A DNA stretch of 15,771 nucleotides from contig JANRLY010000018.1 in assembly GCA_033762075.1 (NCBI GenBank), positions 1 to 15,771 on the forward strand, read 5' to 3'. This document shows positions 1 through 7,800 of this stretch, one piece after another. Numbering within the stretch: the first letter of the stretch is position 1; each line of letters begins with the position of its first letter. The notes beneath the pieces were generated by a model. The model had not been told where the DNA came from, did no database searches, and saw nothing but the letters and a program-made list of their open reading frames with translations. The stretch comes from VFKI01 sp033762075. GTDB lineage: Bacteria; Pseudomonadota; Gammaproteobacteria; DSM-16500. A program made the position numbers and the translations under genes.

Positions 1-9
1 ATACCCTAT

Positions 10-1920
10 ATGCTAACTCGCGCCCATCATTTTCCACTTCCTTTAATCGCAACAGCAACACGCATTTTATTTTCAAGTCGTACCTTTTCTTCTAAAAGTT
101 CTTTATTATTTATTCCACATGCTTTTTCTCATGACGAGGCGATAAAAAAAATCACTGAAACTGAACAACGTAGACTATTTGCACCGCTTAATCCTTACGC
201 ACAGAAAAGTGCCGTAAGCATACTTGAATCGCCTCTCAAAAAAGTTTTATTACCATTTTTTGGAATGCAGGCTGAAATCACCTCCACACAATATGAAGGC
301 GAATATGGAACCAAGCATACTTATGTCACTTATACTGATAAAGGAAGCCCCATAGTCCATACTTATATAAGCTGGCACCCCATTAAAGGAACGTTAGGTT
401 CATGCGAATACACGCCAGAAGAGCGGGATATGTTAATTTATGCAGGATACACTTGGTCCGCAAATACAATCGAACACGCCTTGCAATGCCACCCTATTTT
501 ATCAAAACTAAAATCTTTTGATCTGAATAAAATACCCTCTGACACTTATATTGATAGCTTTCTCAAGCGATCCGCAAATGCTCAAAGTGCAGGCCATGCA
601 CGCATTAAACAAAATGAAACAGAAAGAGCCAAAGAAGATATCAAACTTCAAACTGGCTCACCTTATACCAAAGTCAATCGCCTGAACATGCAGCTTAAAA
701 ATTTTAGATCATCAAGTTTCATGTTGCCAGCATATGTTTTGCAATATCAAAATTGTCCGCCGCGCGTTTTATCAGCTATCACAAAAGATGATCATGAAAT
801 TCTCGGGAAAGCGCCTATTTCTCCAGAAAAATCTGCTCTCGCGGCCGCACTGGTTTCTACACTTGCCACAATAGTTTTTTTTGAAGCGGCATTACCCGCA
901 CGTATCGCGATGATTATTGGCTCTAGCCTATTTGGCGCAGCATGGGCGCGTTATCGTCTAGCAATATCGGCCTATCTTCAAGAAAATCAATTAAACAAAG
1001 ATAAAAAATATAATGAATCTATCCACGCCACCGAAGCTGACCAAGAAAGATTCAAGTGCACACAGCGTGATTTTTCTTTTTTTAATAAAGAATCTGTCGC
1101 ATCTCAACTTCTCACTATTGAGCCTAAAAATTACTCCATTATGGGATTAGATCCTGATCAACCTATTTCAGAAAAAATTGTTTATGCTGCATTCGCAAGA
1201 AAAATTCAAATAGTACACCCTGATCATCAAAATGGTTCCGCTGAAAAAACACGCGAATTAATTAAGGCGCGCGAACAATTTATTGATGCACTCAAACGTC
1301 ATACACAAAATCATTCATCACATCCATCTGGTAAACGATTTTTTTCTTCTCGCCCAACATATATTCAAGAACCACCTCGCAGTGTTTACCATCCTCATGC
1401 GGCGAAATTGATTCGTGAAATGCTAGTGATTAAAAATTATTCCGCAGCTTTGCGCATGGTGAAGGAAGAAGAGGTCCATCCAGATGCACATGACCAAGGA
1501 GAAAATACATTACTAGCAGAAGCGGCAAAACAAGGAGATTGTCATGCAATTCGTTTTGCGATCGATGAGCTCCACGCTTCACCTGACACCAGCTGTGACT
1601 GTCCTGCACACAAAACACCTTTACATTATGCTGTTGAAAATGGCCATCGCACCGCGGCAAAACTTCTTCTAGAAAAATCTGCTAACCCAAATTTAATCAA
1701 TTCATACGGAGAAACACCTCTAGATATCGCCTATCAAAAACACGACGACAAGACGATTAACTTGCTTCAGCAATGGGGCGCCATACGTGGTGAAAAAGGC
1801 TTATTGGTAACATTACGTCGCTATACTTTTGGATATGGTTCCGATGAAAGAACACGTTTACTTAACCAGCCTAAAGAGGATTCTGTTATTCAGTTACCTG
1901 CAAAGACCCGCACCAAATAA
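10..1920 (+). CDS. Membrane J-domain protein with C-terminal ankyrin repeats (possible effector)
   Basis: A 636-residue protein. Seen: an N-terminal ~40 residues rich in Ser/Thr/Arg with no acidic residue; two adjacent hydrophobic stretches (about 276-297 and 298-319) that could form a membrane hairpin; a J-domain around 375-430 with the HPD signature at H403-P404-D405 in VHPDHQ; and about three ankyrin repeats (about 497-531, 534-566, 567-598; TPLHYA at 536-541, GETPLDIA at 567-574). Family knowledge: the HPD motif stimulates Hsp70 ATPase, and ankyrin repeats bind proteins. The J-domain lies after the membrane segments, unlike DnaJ, and the Gly/Phe and zinc regions of DnaJ are missing. The ATG has only 9 bases before it and no in-frame stop upstream, so the true start could lie outside the window. 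J plus ankyrin architecture suggests a host-interaction protein, which is inference. A hairpin terminator follows. Confidence 0.8.
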   Translation: MLTRAHHFPLPLIATATRILFSSRTFSSKSSLLFIPHAFSHDEAIKKITETEQRRLFAPLNPYAQKSAVSILESPLKKVLLPFFGMQAEITSTQYEGEYGTKHTYVTYTDKGSPIVHTYISWHPIKGTLGSCEYTPEERDMLIYAGYTWSANTIEHALQCHPILSKLKSFDLNKIPSDTYIDSFLKRSANAQSAGHARIKQNETERAKEDIKLQTGSPYTKVNRLNMQLKNFRSSSFMLPAYVLQYQNCPPRVLSAITKDDHEILGKAPISPEKSALAAALVSTLATIVFFEAALPARIAMIIGSSLFGAAWARYRLAISAYLQENQLNKDKKYNESIHATEADQERFKCTQRDFSFFNKESVASQLLTIEPKNYSIMGLDPDQPISEKIVYAAFARKIQIVHPDHQNGSAEKTRELIKAREQFIDALKRHTQNHSSHPSGKRFFSSRPTYIQEPPRSVYHPHAAKLIREMLVIKNYSAALRMVKEEEVHPDAHDQGENTLLAEAAKQGDCHAIRFAIDELHASPDTSCDCPAHKTPLHYAVENGHRTAAKLLLEKSANPNLINSYGETPLDIAYQKHDDKTINLLQQWGAIRGEKGLLVTLRRYTFGYGSDERTRLLNQPKEDSVIQLPAKTRTK

Positions 1921-1934
1921 ACAAATATACTATC

Positions 1935-1978
1935 CCCGTGCTAGCAAACTAGCACGGGTATGACAAACCGTTTTTTTT
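1935..1978 (+). terminator. Hairpin terminator after the J/ankyrin gene
   Basis: A perfect 10-bp stem (cccgtgctag / ctagcacggg, loop caaa) at 1935-1958 begins 15 bp after the stop codon. The T-run (1971-1978) comes 12 bases after the stem, separated by a spacer containing ATGACAA. The same spacer arrangement follows the gene ending at 13195, so this could be either a terminator or a dispersed palindromic element adopted as one. Confidence 0.6.
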
Positions 1979-1984
1979 ATTACA

Positions 1985-2130
1985 AGAAGATACTCGCCCG
2001 TTCCTTCAAACTTACTCAAAGTTGTCCCTAGTTAACTTTGATGCTGAATTCCTGCTTCATCACATCATGACTAGCAACAGCATGTGCTGTTGCCCCGCCA
2101 GAGGATGCTCCACAGGCTGTCACGATGGAA
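1985..2130 (-). ncRNA. Probable omega-RNA (reRNA) region of TnpB
   Basis: In IS200/IS605 and IS607 elements the TnpB guide RNA comes from the 3' end of tnpB and the adjacent right end, with the guide taken from flanking DNA. The matching region here is the last ~100 bp of tnpB plus the DNA out to about 1985, read on the minus strand. The limits are approximate. Position is the only evidence; no fold was computed. Confidence 0.35.
2004..2025. repeat. Right-end inverted repeat of the IS607 element
   Basis: Begins cttcaaacttactcaaag. It pairs with 3832-3853 at 18 of 22 positions; the shared core is aaacttac. It lies just beyond the tnpB stop codon (2028-2030). Probably a recombinase-binding site. 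Confidence 0.65.
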
Positions 2131-3206
2131 CTCATCGCCAAGTTTTCTAAATTTTTTGCTGCATTCGTATCACGATCATGATGTGTGCTACAAATAGGAC
2201 ATGCCCATTCCCGTTGAGATAAAGCTAATGTTTCTAACTTATATCCACAACAAGAACATGTTTTGCTACTTGCAAACCAACGATCTGCAATCGTTAATTT
2301 TTTATTGCGCATATTTGTCTTGTATTCTAATTGACGACGAAACTCATAAAATCCCATATCTGAAATGGATCGAGATAAACAACGATTTTTTAACATGCCC
2401 TTAGTGTTTAAATCCTCCATCACAACATGAGAAAAATTTTCCGCAAGCATTGTTGTTACTTGATGAATCGCATCGCGACGAATATTCGCAATACGATAAT
2501 GCAAGCGAGAAAGTTTTAATTTCGCACTGTGTCGATTGTTCGAGCCTTTTTGTTTACGACTCAAGCTGTGAGACAACCTTCTCAATCGATTTAACAAGCC
2601 TTGATGCGGCTTGGGTCCCGAGATTTTTTGACCTGTTGAAAGCGTCACAAAATTTGTAACGCCTAAATCTACACCTACTACCGCTTGGTTTTCGCTTATG
2701 GTATGTATAAATTTTTCTTCTGAATCAACAGAAATACTCACGAACCACTTGTCTGCCACTCGTGAGATCGTTGCAGAAATGATTTTTCCAATAAAACGCA
2801 ACGACTCACGCATACGCACCCAGCCTAAATTGGGGATGCGTATGCGTGAAGCGTTAACAGAAAATTGATCGTTAGTTAAAGTGAACCGATCACGCACATT
2901 TTTTTTACGAAATTTCGGATACTTCGCGTGCCCCGCAAAAAAATTTTTGAAGGCTTGCCCTAGTTGAATAATCGCCATCTGCGGCGCATTTTTGGTAACC
3001 TCAAGCATCCATGGAAATTGTTCTCGTTTAATGCTATTTAATTTTCGACGCAATGCCGTTTCTGTAGGTTTTCCGCCGGCTTCGTATTCTATCCTCCATT
3101 CATTCAGCGCCCAATTATAAGCAAAACGCGAAACACCGCATGCTTTGGAAAAATGCGTGGCTTGTTTATTGCTTGGCATCAATTCAATTTTATGCGCTAG
3201 CAACAT
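2028..3206 (-). CDS. tnpB: TnpB, RNA-guided RuvC-like nuclease of the IS607 element
   Basis: A 392-residue protein of usual TnpB length. The N-terminal helix-turn-helix-like region begins MLLAHKIELMPS. The RuvC catalytic residues are visible: D180 in VGVDLG, E264 in VVMEDLN and the DRD at 344-346 in DRDTNAAKN. A four-Cys zinc ribbon lies between (C317/C320 and C336/C339). Known role: omega-RNA-guided double-strand cleavage of DNA next to a short TAM, which favours retention of the transposon. The ATG overlaps the end of tnpA by 17 bp, so the two are translationally coupled. The tail MKQEFSIKVN is typical of the family. All catalytic residues are present, so it is probably active. Confidence 0.93.
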   Translation of the reverse strand: MLLAHKIELMPSNKQATHFSKACGVSRFAYNWALNEWRIEYEAGGKPTETALRRKLNSIKREQFPWMLEVTKNAPQMAIIQLGQAFKNFFAGHAKYPKFRKKNVRDRFTLTNDQFSVNASRIRIPNLGWVRMRESLRFIGKIISATISRVADKWFVSISVDSEEKFIHTISENQAVVGVDLGVTNFVTLSTGQKISGPKPHQGLLNRLRRLSHSLSRKQKGSNNRHSAKLKLSRLHYRIANIRRDAIHQVTTMLAENFSHVVMEDLNTKGMLKNRCLSRSISDMGFYEFRRQLEYKTNMRNKKLTIADRWFASSKTCSCCGYKLETLALSQREWACPICSTHHDRDTNAAKNLENLAMSSIVTACGASSGGATAHAVASHDVMKQEFSIKVN

Positions 3207-3816
3207 TTTCTACCGCCTGTTTCATTCCTTCTAATAATTTCTGATTTTTGCGTGAGCGACTTCCGTATAATCTTGCTGAGAAAACAGTAATAATTTCTAA
3301 CACATCTTTTGCTAGTTCTTCTTCGAATTTTAATTCATCACCTGAATTGATAATCACGACTTCAACTTCTCTTGCTTCACATAAGGCAAAAACTAATTCA
3401 GCACCGAAGCGTAACAAGCGATCTTTGTGGGTTAATACGAGTCTTCCAATATGGCCATCAAGTATGGCATTTAAAAGTATTTTTAATCCTTTTTTGTAAT
3501 AATTCATTCCGCTTCCAAGATCAGTCAATAATTCAAATGACCAACCATGTGAAGCACAATACATTTCTAATACTTTTTTTTGACGTTCTAAATCAGATTT
3601 TTGATCATGACTCGAGACGCGCGCATAGGCAATTGTTTTTCGATCGCGCCCCTCATTTTTTGATTTTGAAATTTTGAATTTCGAAAGACGATATAAACGA
3701 TGCTCACCTTTCGTGCGTTCTGGTATTAATTTACCATCACGCTCCCAGCGTCGAAGTGTGCTTGTAGATACACCCAGTAATTGCGCTGCTTGTCCAATTC
3801 GATATAACTTATCCAT
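3190..3816 (-). CDS. tnpA: IS607-type serine recombinase TnpA
   Basis: A 208-residue protein. Residues 1-50 form a MerR-like winged HTH (IGQAAQLLGVSTSTLRRWER) that recognises the element ends. The resolvase domain follows, with catalytic Ser68 in YARVSSHDQ and the DRLLRFG motif. As in IS607, the DNA-binding domain is N-terminal to the catalytic domain. It catalyses excision and integration of the element. No Shine-Dalgarno is seen before the ATG, and a TATAAT ends only 8 bases upstream, so the message may be leaderless. The gene overlaps tnpB by 17 bp. Confidence 0.93.
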   Translation of the reverse strand: MDKLYRIGQAAQLLGVSTSTLRRWERDGKLIPERTKGEHRLYRLSKFKISKSKNEGRDRKTIAYARVSSHDQKSDLERQKKVLEMYCASHGWSFELLTDLGSGMNYYKKGLKILLNAILDGHIGRLVLTHKDRLLRFGAELVFALCEAREVEVVIINSGDELKFEEELAKDVLEIITVFSARLYGSRSRKNQKLLEGMKQAVENVASA

Positions 3817-3824
3817 AATGAATA

Positions 3825-3852
3825 ATTATAAACAAGTTTAGGTAAGTTTCAA
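3825..3852 (-). promoter_or_regulatory. tnpA promoter within the transposon end
   Basis: On the minus strand TTGAAA (3852-3847), a 16-base spacer and a perfect TATAAT (3830-3825) lie just before the tnpA ATG at 3816. The -35 and spacer coincide with the left inverted repeat (3832-3853). Confidence 0.55.
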
Positions 3853-3853
3853 G
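3832..3853. repeat. Left-end inverted repeat of the IS607 element
   Basis: Contains gtttaggtaagtttcaag and is the partner of 2004-2025. It lies immediately upstream of tnpA and overlaps that gene's predicted -35 and spacer, so bound TnpA could repress its own transcription (inference). Confidence 0.65.
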
Positions 3854-3976
3854 CAGCAGTTAACGAACCCCCTCTTTCCAGCGTCATCCATCTTAGCAAT
3901 AATGGTCAAATAATGATGCCCCAGAAGCAGTATCCTTGCTGCGTAGACTAAACAGTGGAATGACAGAGAGCAAAAC

Positions 3977-4825
3977 ATGAATTATCAACATCAATTAAAT
4001 AAAGTAATTGAGTTTATCGGCAAACATCTTGACGAAAAACTTACGTTAACACAATTGAGCGATATTGCTTGTTTCTCAAAATATCATTTTCATCGTTTGT
4101 TTACTGCTTACACTGGATTGTCTTTACAACAGTATATCCGCTGGCTGCGATTAAAACGCGCTGCACATCAACTACTGATTGATCAAGATCAATCCATTAT
4201 TAACATTGCAATCGATGCGGGCTTTGAATCCCACGAAGCTTTTTCCCGCGTATTTAAACAAACATGCGGAATGAGTCCAAGCGAGTTTAGACAGAAATCA
4301 AACTGGCACGTGTGGGAACAATCACCCTATTTATTGCCTTTAGAAGGTGAAACAAAAATGAATGTAACGATAAAAAATATGAATGCTCGACGTTTAGCTG
4401 TCGTTGAGCATCGCGGTGATCCTAACCTGTTAGCTGGAAGTCTCAACAAGTTAATTCACTGGGCAAAAGCACAGCCTGTAAATGTTAAACCGAAAGCGGG
4501 TGAAGCATTTGGATTTGCTTATGACGATCCCAAAACAACACCGGCAGCTGATTTTCGTTTTGATCTCTGCATCACTGTGCCAGAAAACTTAGCCATAACA
4601 GGTGACATTGTTGAAAAACAATTACCTGCTGGTCGATACGCCGTCGCGATGCATAAGGGATCACGAGATAATATCGGTGATACGGTATATGCGCTATATC
4701 GCAACTGGTTACCTCAGTCTGGTGAAGAATTAGCTGACTTACCCTGTGTTTTTTGCTATTACAACTTCGAACATGAAGTTGCAGAAACAGAATTGCTCAC
4801 TGAGTGTTGCTTATTGTTGAAATAA
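3977..4825 (+). CDS. AraC/Rob-like transcriptional regulator with GyrI-like effector domain
   Basis: A 282-residue protein. Residues 1-105 are two AraC-type helix-turn-helices (LTLTQLSDIACFSKYHFHRL; INIAIDAGFESHEAFSRVFK, then GMSPSEFR). From 128 there is a GyrI-like small-molecule-binding domain (MNVTIKNMNARRLAVVEHRG, and later the LPAGRYAV motif). Domain order and length match E. coli Rob (289 residues). It probably activates or represses genes in response to a small or toxic molecule; no target is identifiable here. The start is preceded by a purine-rich gagag. A well-placed internal SD and ATG at residue 128 could yield the effector domain alone. The gene is monocistronic with its own terminator. 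Confidence 0.88.
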   Translation: MNYQHQLNKVIEFIGKHLDEKLTLTQLSDIACFSKYHFHRLFTAYTGLSLQQYIRWLRLKRAAHQLLIDQDQSIINIAIDAGFESHEAFSRVFKQTCGMSPSEFRQKSNWHVWEQSPYLLPLEGETKMNVTIKNMNARRLAVVEHRGDPNLLAGSLNKLIHWAKAQPVNVKPKAGEAFGFAYDDPKTTPAADFRFDLCITVPENLAITGDIVEKQLPAGRYAVAMHKGSRDNIGDTVYALYRNWLPQSGEELADLPCVFCYYNFEHEVAETELLTECCLLLK

Positions 4826-4828
4826 ACT

Positions 4829-4904
4829 ACGGCGTCAAATATTAACTTAAAACGCTGATTATTTAATTATGTTGTTTAATGTTGATATTTGACGCCGTTT
4901 CTTT
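4829..4904 (+). terminator. Long-stem terminator of the AraC-like gene
   Basis: An 18-bp stem (4829-4846 with 4881-4898, one G-T wobble) starts 3 bp after the stop codon. It has an AT-rich 34-base loop and is followed by tttctttt. The arms begin acggcgtcaaat and end atttgacgccgt. Confidence 0.65.
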
Positions 4905-5000
4905 TAAAAATGATTTCTAGGCAGATTAAATAAATGGTCTTACAAGGTAACACTTGACACTTCTTATTCTAAATAATTAGCGCAGCTATAAGGAAAACCT

Positions 5001-5774
5001 ATGAAGACAAACAAAGAATATCTAAGAAATACGCAATATAAAAACGCAGAAAATCTATCTGCAAGGCAATCTATTTATCAATATAGCGAGAATCCTACTC
5101 CATTTTGGGAATGGGCTGCAAGATTTTACCCAATTTCAACAAATAATAAGATTTTAGAAGTAGGCTGTGGTAACGGGATTTTTTGGCATGATGCATTGAA
5201 AATCTTCCCACAAAACATTGATATCACGCTAACAGATTTTTCTGCAGGAATGCTAGAAGATGCGAAAAGAAATTTATCTAAAATAAAAAATATCAAATTT
5301 GCCGTCGAAGATGTCGAGCACTTATCTTATGCTGACGATAGCTTTGATCTCGTCATTGCGCACTTCATGCTTTATCATGCAAGCTCCCCAAAAAATGCAT
5401 TAATCGAGATCAAACGAGTCGTAAAGCCAACTGGATTTTGTGGGATTGTCTTGCCTAGCGAAAATCATATGCAAGCACTCTTTTCTATACTTGAATGTGA
5501 AAACCCAAGACAAGCACGGTTTTTTTCAGCCGAGAAAGCAATGACAACACTTGCAGATGTTTTTTCTTCAATAGAGCAACATGTCTACCTAGATACGTTC
5601 AAGATTTCTGATGTATCGTTATTAATAAATTATGTACGCTCGCTGCCAACCATGGATAAAAAACCAAATGAATTTTGGCTTTTGTGTGAAAAAAAGCTAC
5701 ATGATTATATCAAGTCAAACGGAAGCATTAAGTTATCATCTTCACAATATTTATTTATTGCATACAATTGTTAA
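5001..5774 (+). CDS. Class I SAM-dependent methyltransferase
   Basis: A 257-residue protein with a Rossmann-like methyltransferase core. Motif I is ILEVGCGNG (51-59), the ribose-binding acidic residue is D79 in ITLTDFS, D104 lies in VEDVEHL, and the post-core motif is FDLVIAHFMLYHA. It resembles the Methyltransf_11/25 group that acts on small molecules; the substrate cannot be read from sequence. The start ATG has AAGGA seven bases upstream. No co-transcribed neighbour: the araC-like gene upstream ends in a terminator and the downstream gene is convergent. It is not closely similar to the second methyltransferase at 10390 beyond the core motifs. Confidence 0.85.
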   Translation: MKTNKEYLRNTQYKNAENLSARQSIYQYSENPTPFWEWAARFYPISTNNKILEVGCGNGIFWHDALKIFPQNIDITLTDFSAGMLEDAKRNLSKIKNIKFAVEDVEHLSYADDSFDLVIAHFMLYHASSPKNALIEIKRVVKPTGFCGIVLPSENHMQALFSILECENPRQARFFSAEKAMTTLADVFSSIEQHVYLDTFKISDVSLLINYVRSLPTMDKKPNEFWLLCEKKLHDYIKSNGSIKLSSSQYLFIAYNC

Positions 5775-5826
5775 ATTGAAATGACTTCTAAACAGACAAA
5801 AGAAATGACCTTACCCCTCGCTCTGC

Positions 5827-6729
5827 TTACCCATGCTTCAAGATAAATTCCCGAAACTTTTGCTGCGCTTTTGGCGCAGAAGGTGCAAAGAAAAATCCGA
5901 AATGTGTGCCATATTCAATCCAAAAATGGTCGTTTTCTTTTGAAGCCAATCCTTCATAAGCAAATACGCCATTATAAAATTTAACATCGGCATCATGCGT
6001 CCCGTGAATGACTAATGCAGGGCAAGTAATTTTAGAAAATTCAAACCAGGTCGTTTTTGGACCTAGCTCAACATCATTCATGCTTCCTGTCATCCGCCCT
6101 TTAAAGTCAGTCATTGTAGACATCAAATCAGACATTATTTCTAAAGATTCCTGAGAGTTTTCGATATCTTTCACTCGAGCATTTATTTGAGCTTGATCCA
6201 AGTAACCTTCCAATTTGACTATATTCTGTATTATTGAACTTGGAAAATAATACATCGTCTTTTTGACCATCCACAAACCCAGTCTAGACATATAAAGAGC
6301 CTGAGCAAATTTACCGCTTTGTTCCGGCATTACATATTCGCCAGCAATAGAATCGATCGCAATAATTGCTTTGGTTTTTTGCGGATGACGAATGGCAAAG
6401 GGATACAGATAAAGACCACCAGCTGAAATACTTACAACTACTGCACTGGGAATTTTCAAATAATCAAGCAAGGCAGCAAGGGCATCTGCCTGTTCTTCAG
6501 ACGTTTTACCTGTGCTAAGAGGTGTTCCCAAATAACCTGGACGTGAAGGACAAATGATCTGGTAACCTTCTGGCACGTAGCGCTTGAAGAAAAATATGCC
6601 CTGATCATAGCCTCCGCCCCCGCCATGAATAATCAACACCGGTTTTCCCTCACCGCAAATAGCATACTGCATATCGCCCATCGGCAGCTTTGCTACTTTA
6701 GGTGCTGGAACATCCAGCGGTGCACTCAT
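5827..6729 (-). CDS. Alpha/beta hydrolase
   Basis: A 300-residue protein. Visible elements in order: oxyanion-hole HGGGGG (35-40), SRPGYLGTP (62-70), nucleophile elbow S-I-S102-A-G with Ser102, acidic D246 in HGTHDADV, and catalytic H276 in YGTHFGFFF. The fold is that of a serine hydrolase (esterase, lipase or haloalkane-type); the substrate is unknown. The elbow has Ser instead of the usual first Gly. No strong SD precedes the ATG; a purine-rich gggagag lies about 40 bases upstream, next to in-frame ATC codons only, so the ATG was kept. No signal peptide. Convergent with the methyltransferase gene; the 52-bp gap holds no clear hairpin. Confidence 0.85.
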   Translation of the reverse strand: MSAPLDVPAPKVAKLPMGDMQYAICGEGKPVLIIHGGGGGYDQGIFFFKRYVPEGYQIICPSRPGYLGTPLSTGKTSEEQADALAALLDYLKIPSAVVVSISAGGLYLYPFAIRHPQKTKAIIAIDSIAGEYVMPEQSGKFAQALYMSRLGLWMVKKTMYYFPSSIIQNIVKLEGYLDQAQINARVKDIENSQESLEIMSDLMSTMTDFKGRMTGSMNDVELGPKTTWFEFSKITCPALVIHGTHDADVKFYNGVFAYEGLASKENDHFWIEYGTHFGFFFAPSAPKAQQKFREFILKHG

Positions 6730-6951
6730 TCTTTGACGAACAAACTTTTTAACGTCGATGATGAGCTCTCCCTGCTTGGCAAAATAACATACTAAACTTC
6801 AATAAATTTGTTTAAATCTTAGCCCGATTACTCTTGCTTAACAATATCCTGAAGGATGTCTGTTCATAATTTAATTGCAATTTCACTCATTTAAGTGCAT
6901 TTTACAGCGCTGCTTAGGTGCTCAAGAGATAAGACAAAGGTATATACCCTC

Positions 6952-7764
6952 ATGATGAACTCAAATCAACAAGTCACTATTATCGTATTTTTTGATTGGG
7001 ACAACACCATCATGGCGTCTGCCGATTTTCTACGACAAGTTCATGAAGAAACCGCAAAAAGACTGACACAAGATAGTATATTTCTTAAATGCAAAATTCC
7101 TGCAATTGCCACCAAGAGACGCGACGAGATCCTAAAAGAGTTATTTGGAGAAGAGAATTACATTATGGCTTTACAGGTATTTCAGCAAGTATATGATGAA
7201 ATATTTAAGCCAGAAACTTTACAAATGCTTTCAGGTGCAAAAGAATTAATTGAAAAGCTCAATGCTGCCAACATACCCGTCGCCATCATCAGTAACTACA
7301 CTGAGACAGGCATCAAAGAACACTTAACATTAAGAAGAATCAACTATTCCAAAATAGTCATCATCGGCGCAGACACACTCCCTCAGTCCAAACCAGATAT
7401 TGCACCTGGATTGCTTGCGCTTGAAAAACTAAACATCAATCCACAACAACAAAAAATTAAAGCTTTAATGATTGGAGATGGCATCAATTCAGATATGTTG
7501 TTCGCTCAAAATATGAATACTTATTTAAATAAATTTAATTCATCCTGCTCAGGGATATTATTTAACTCGCTTCTGAATAGTGATCCAATTTTTACAGCTC
7601 AAGAAATTGAAACTTTCATGAATAGCAACGAGAACAAAAACAACATCACAGTTGCATATGGTTATGGCAGGCTATTCACAAGCGTGAGAGATATCATAAA
7701 TCCATATCACATCAAACATCGGGATCTAGCATCTCCTAGTAAAAATCATTTCCTATTACAATGA
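6952..7764 (+). CDS. HAD-superfamily phosphatase
   Basis: A 270-residue protein from the ATG at 6952, chosen because acaaagg lies 11 bases upstream; a GTG at 6895 would add 19 residues but has no SD. HAD motifs: I DWDNT (D15, D17), II S114 in IISNY, III K147 in QSKPD, IV GDGINSD (175-181). Known chemistry: phosphoryl transfer through the first Asp. The cap region between motifs I and II (about 25-100) is helical, as in phosphoglycolate-phosphatase-like C1 enzymes. The substrate is unknown. It carries an unusual ~70-residue extension after motif IV. darP follows after 36 bp in the same frame, so the two are probably co-transcribed. Confidence 0.82.
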   Translation: MMNSNQQVTIIVFFDWDNTIMASADFLRQVHEETAKRLTQDSIFLKCKIPAIATKRRDEILKELFGEENYIMALQVFQQVYDEIFKPETLQMLSGAKELIEKLNAANIPVAIISNYTETGIKEHLTLRRINYSKIVIIGADTLPQSKPDIAPGLLALEKLNINPQQQKIKALMIGDGINSDMLFAQNMNTYLNKFNSSCSGILFNSLLNSDPIFTAQEIETFMNSNENKNNITVAYGYGRLFTSVRDIINPYHIKHRDLASPSKNHFLLQ

Positions 7765-7800
7765 GCCACACTTACCCCCAATTTCTTTGGATGCCTTAAA

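Larger units (their letters stand above)
2004..3853 (-). mobile_element. IS607-family transposon (tnpA-tnpB)
   Basis: Two overlapping minus-strand genes, a MerR-like HTH/serine recombinase and a TnpB nuclease, form the standard IS607 gene set. They are bracketed by imperfect inverted repeats at 2004-2025 and 3832-3853 (18 of 22 positions pair). These repeats mark the inner part of each end; the exact outer boundaries cannot be fixed, because IS607 elements make no clear target duplication. Both genes are full length with catalytic residues present, so the element looks potentially active. It sits between the J/ankyrin gene terminator and the araC-like gene and interrupts no recognisable gene. 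Confidence 0.85.

Noticed and set aside
2201..3677. Several plus-strand open frames across the transposon
   Set aside because: They are antisense to tnpB and tnpA, which are clearly coding and recognisable.
3883..3964. Degenerate hairpin with gtcat...atgac ends upstream of the AraC-like gene
   Set aside because: Only about eight bases at each end pair, with gaps; too weak to call a repeat, although it could be a decayed relative of the TGTCAT palindromes.
4954..4982. TTGACA as promoter of the first methyltransferase
   Set aside because: The -35 is perfect, but at 17-base spacing the -10 is ttagcg and the best AT-rich hexamer is only 14 bases away.
6895..6951. GTG start 19 codons upstream for the HAD gene
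   Set aside because: No SD precedes it, and the ATG at 6952 has an upstream acaaagg and places the first HAD motif at the usual distance from the N terminus.
7762..7800. Stop-codon readthrough joining the HAD protein to DarP
   Set aside because: The two are in the same frame with one TGA between, but DarP has its normal N terminus and the 12 intervening codons look non-coding.
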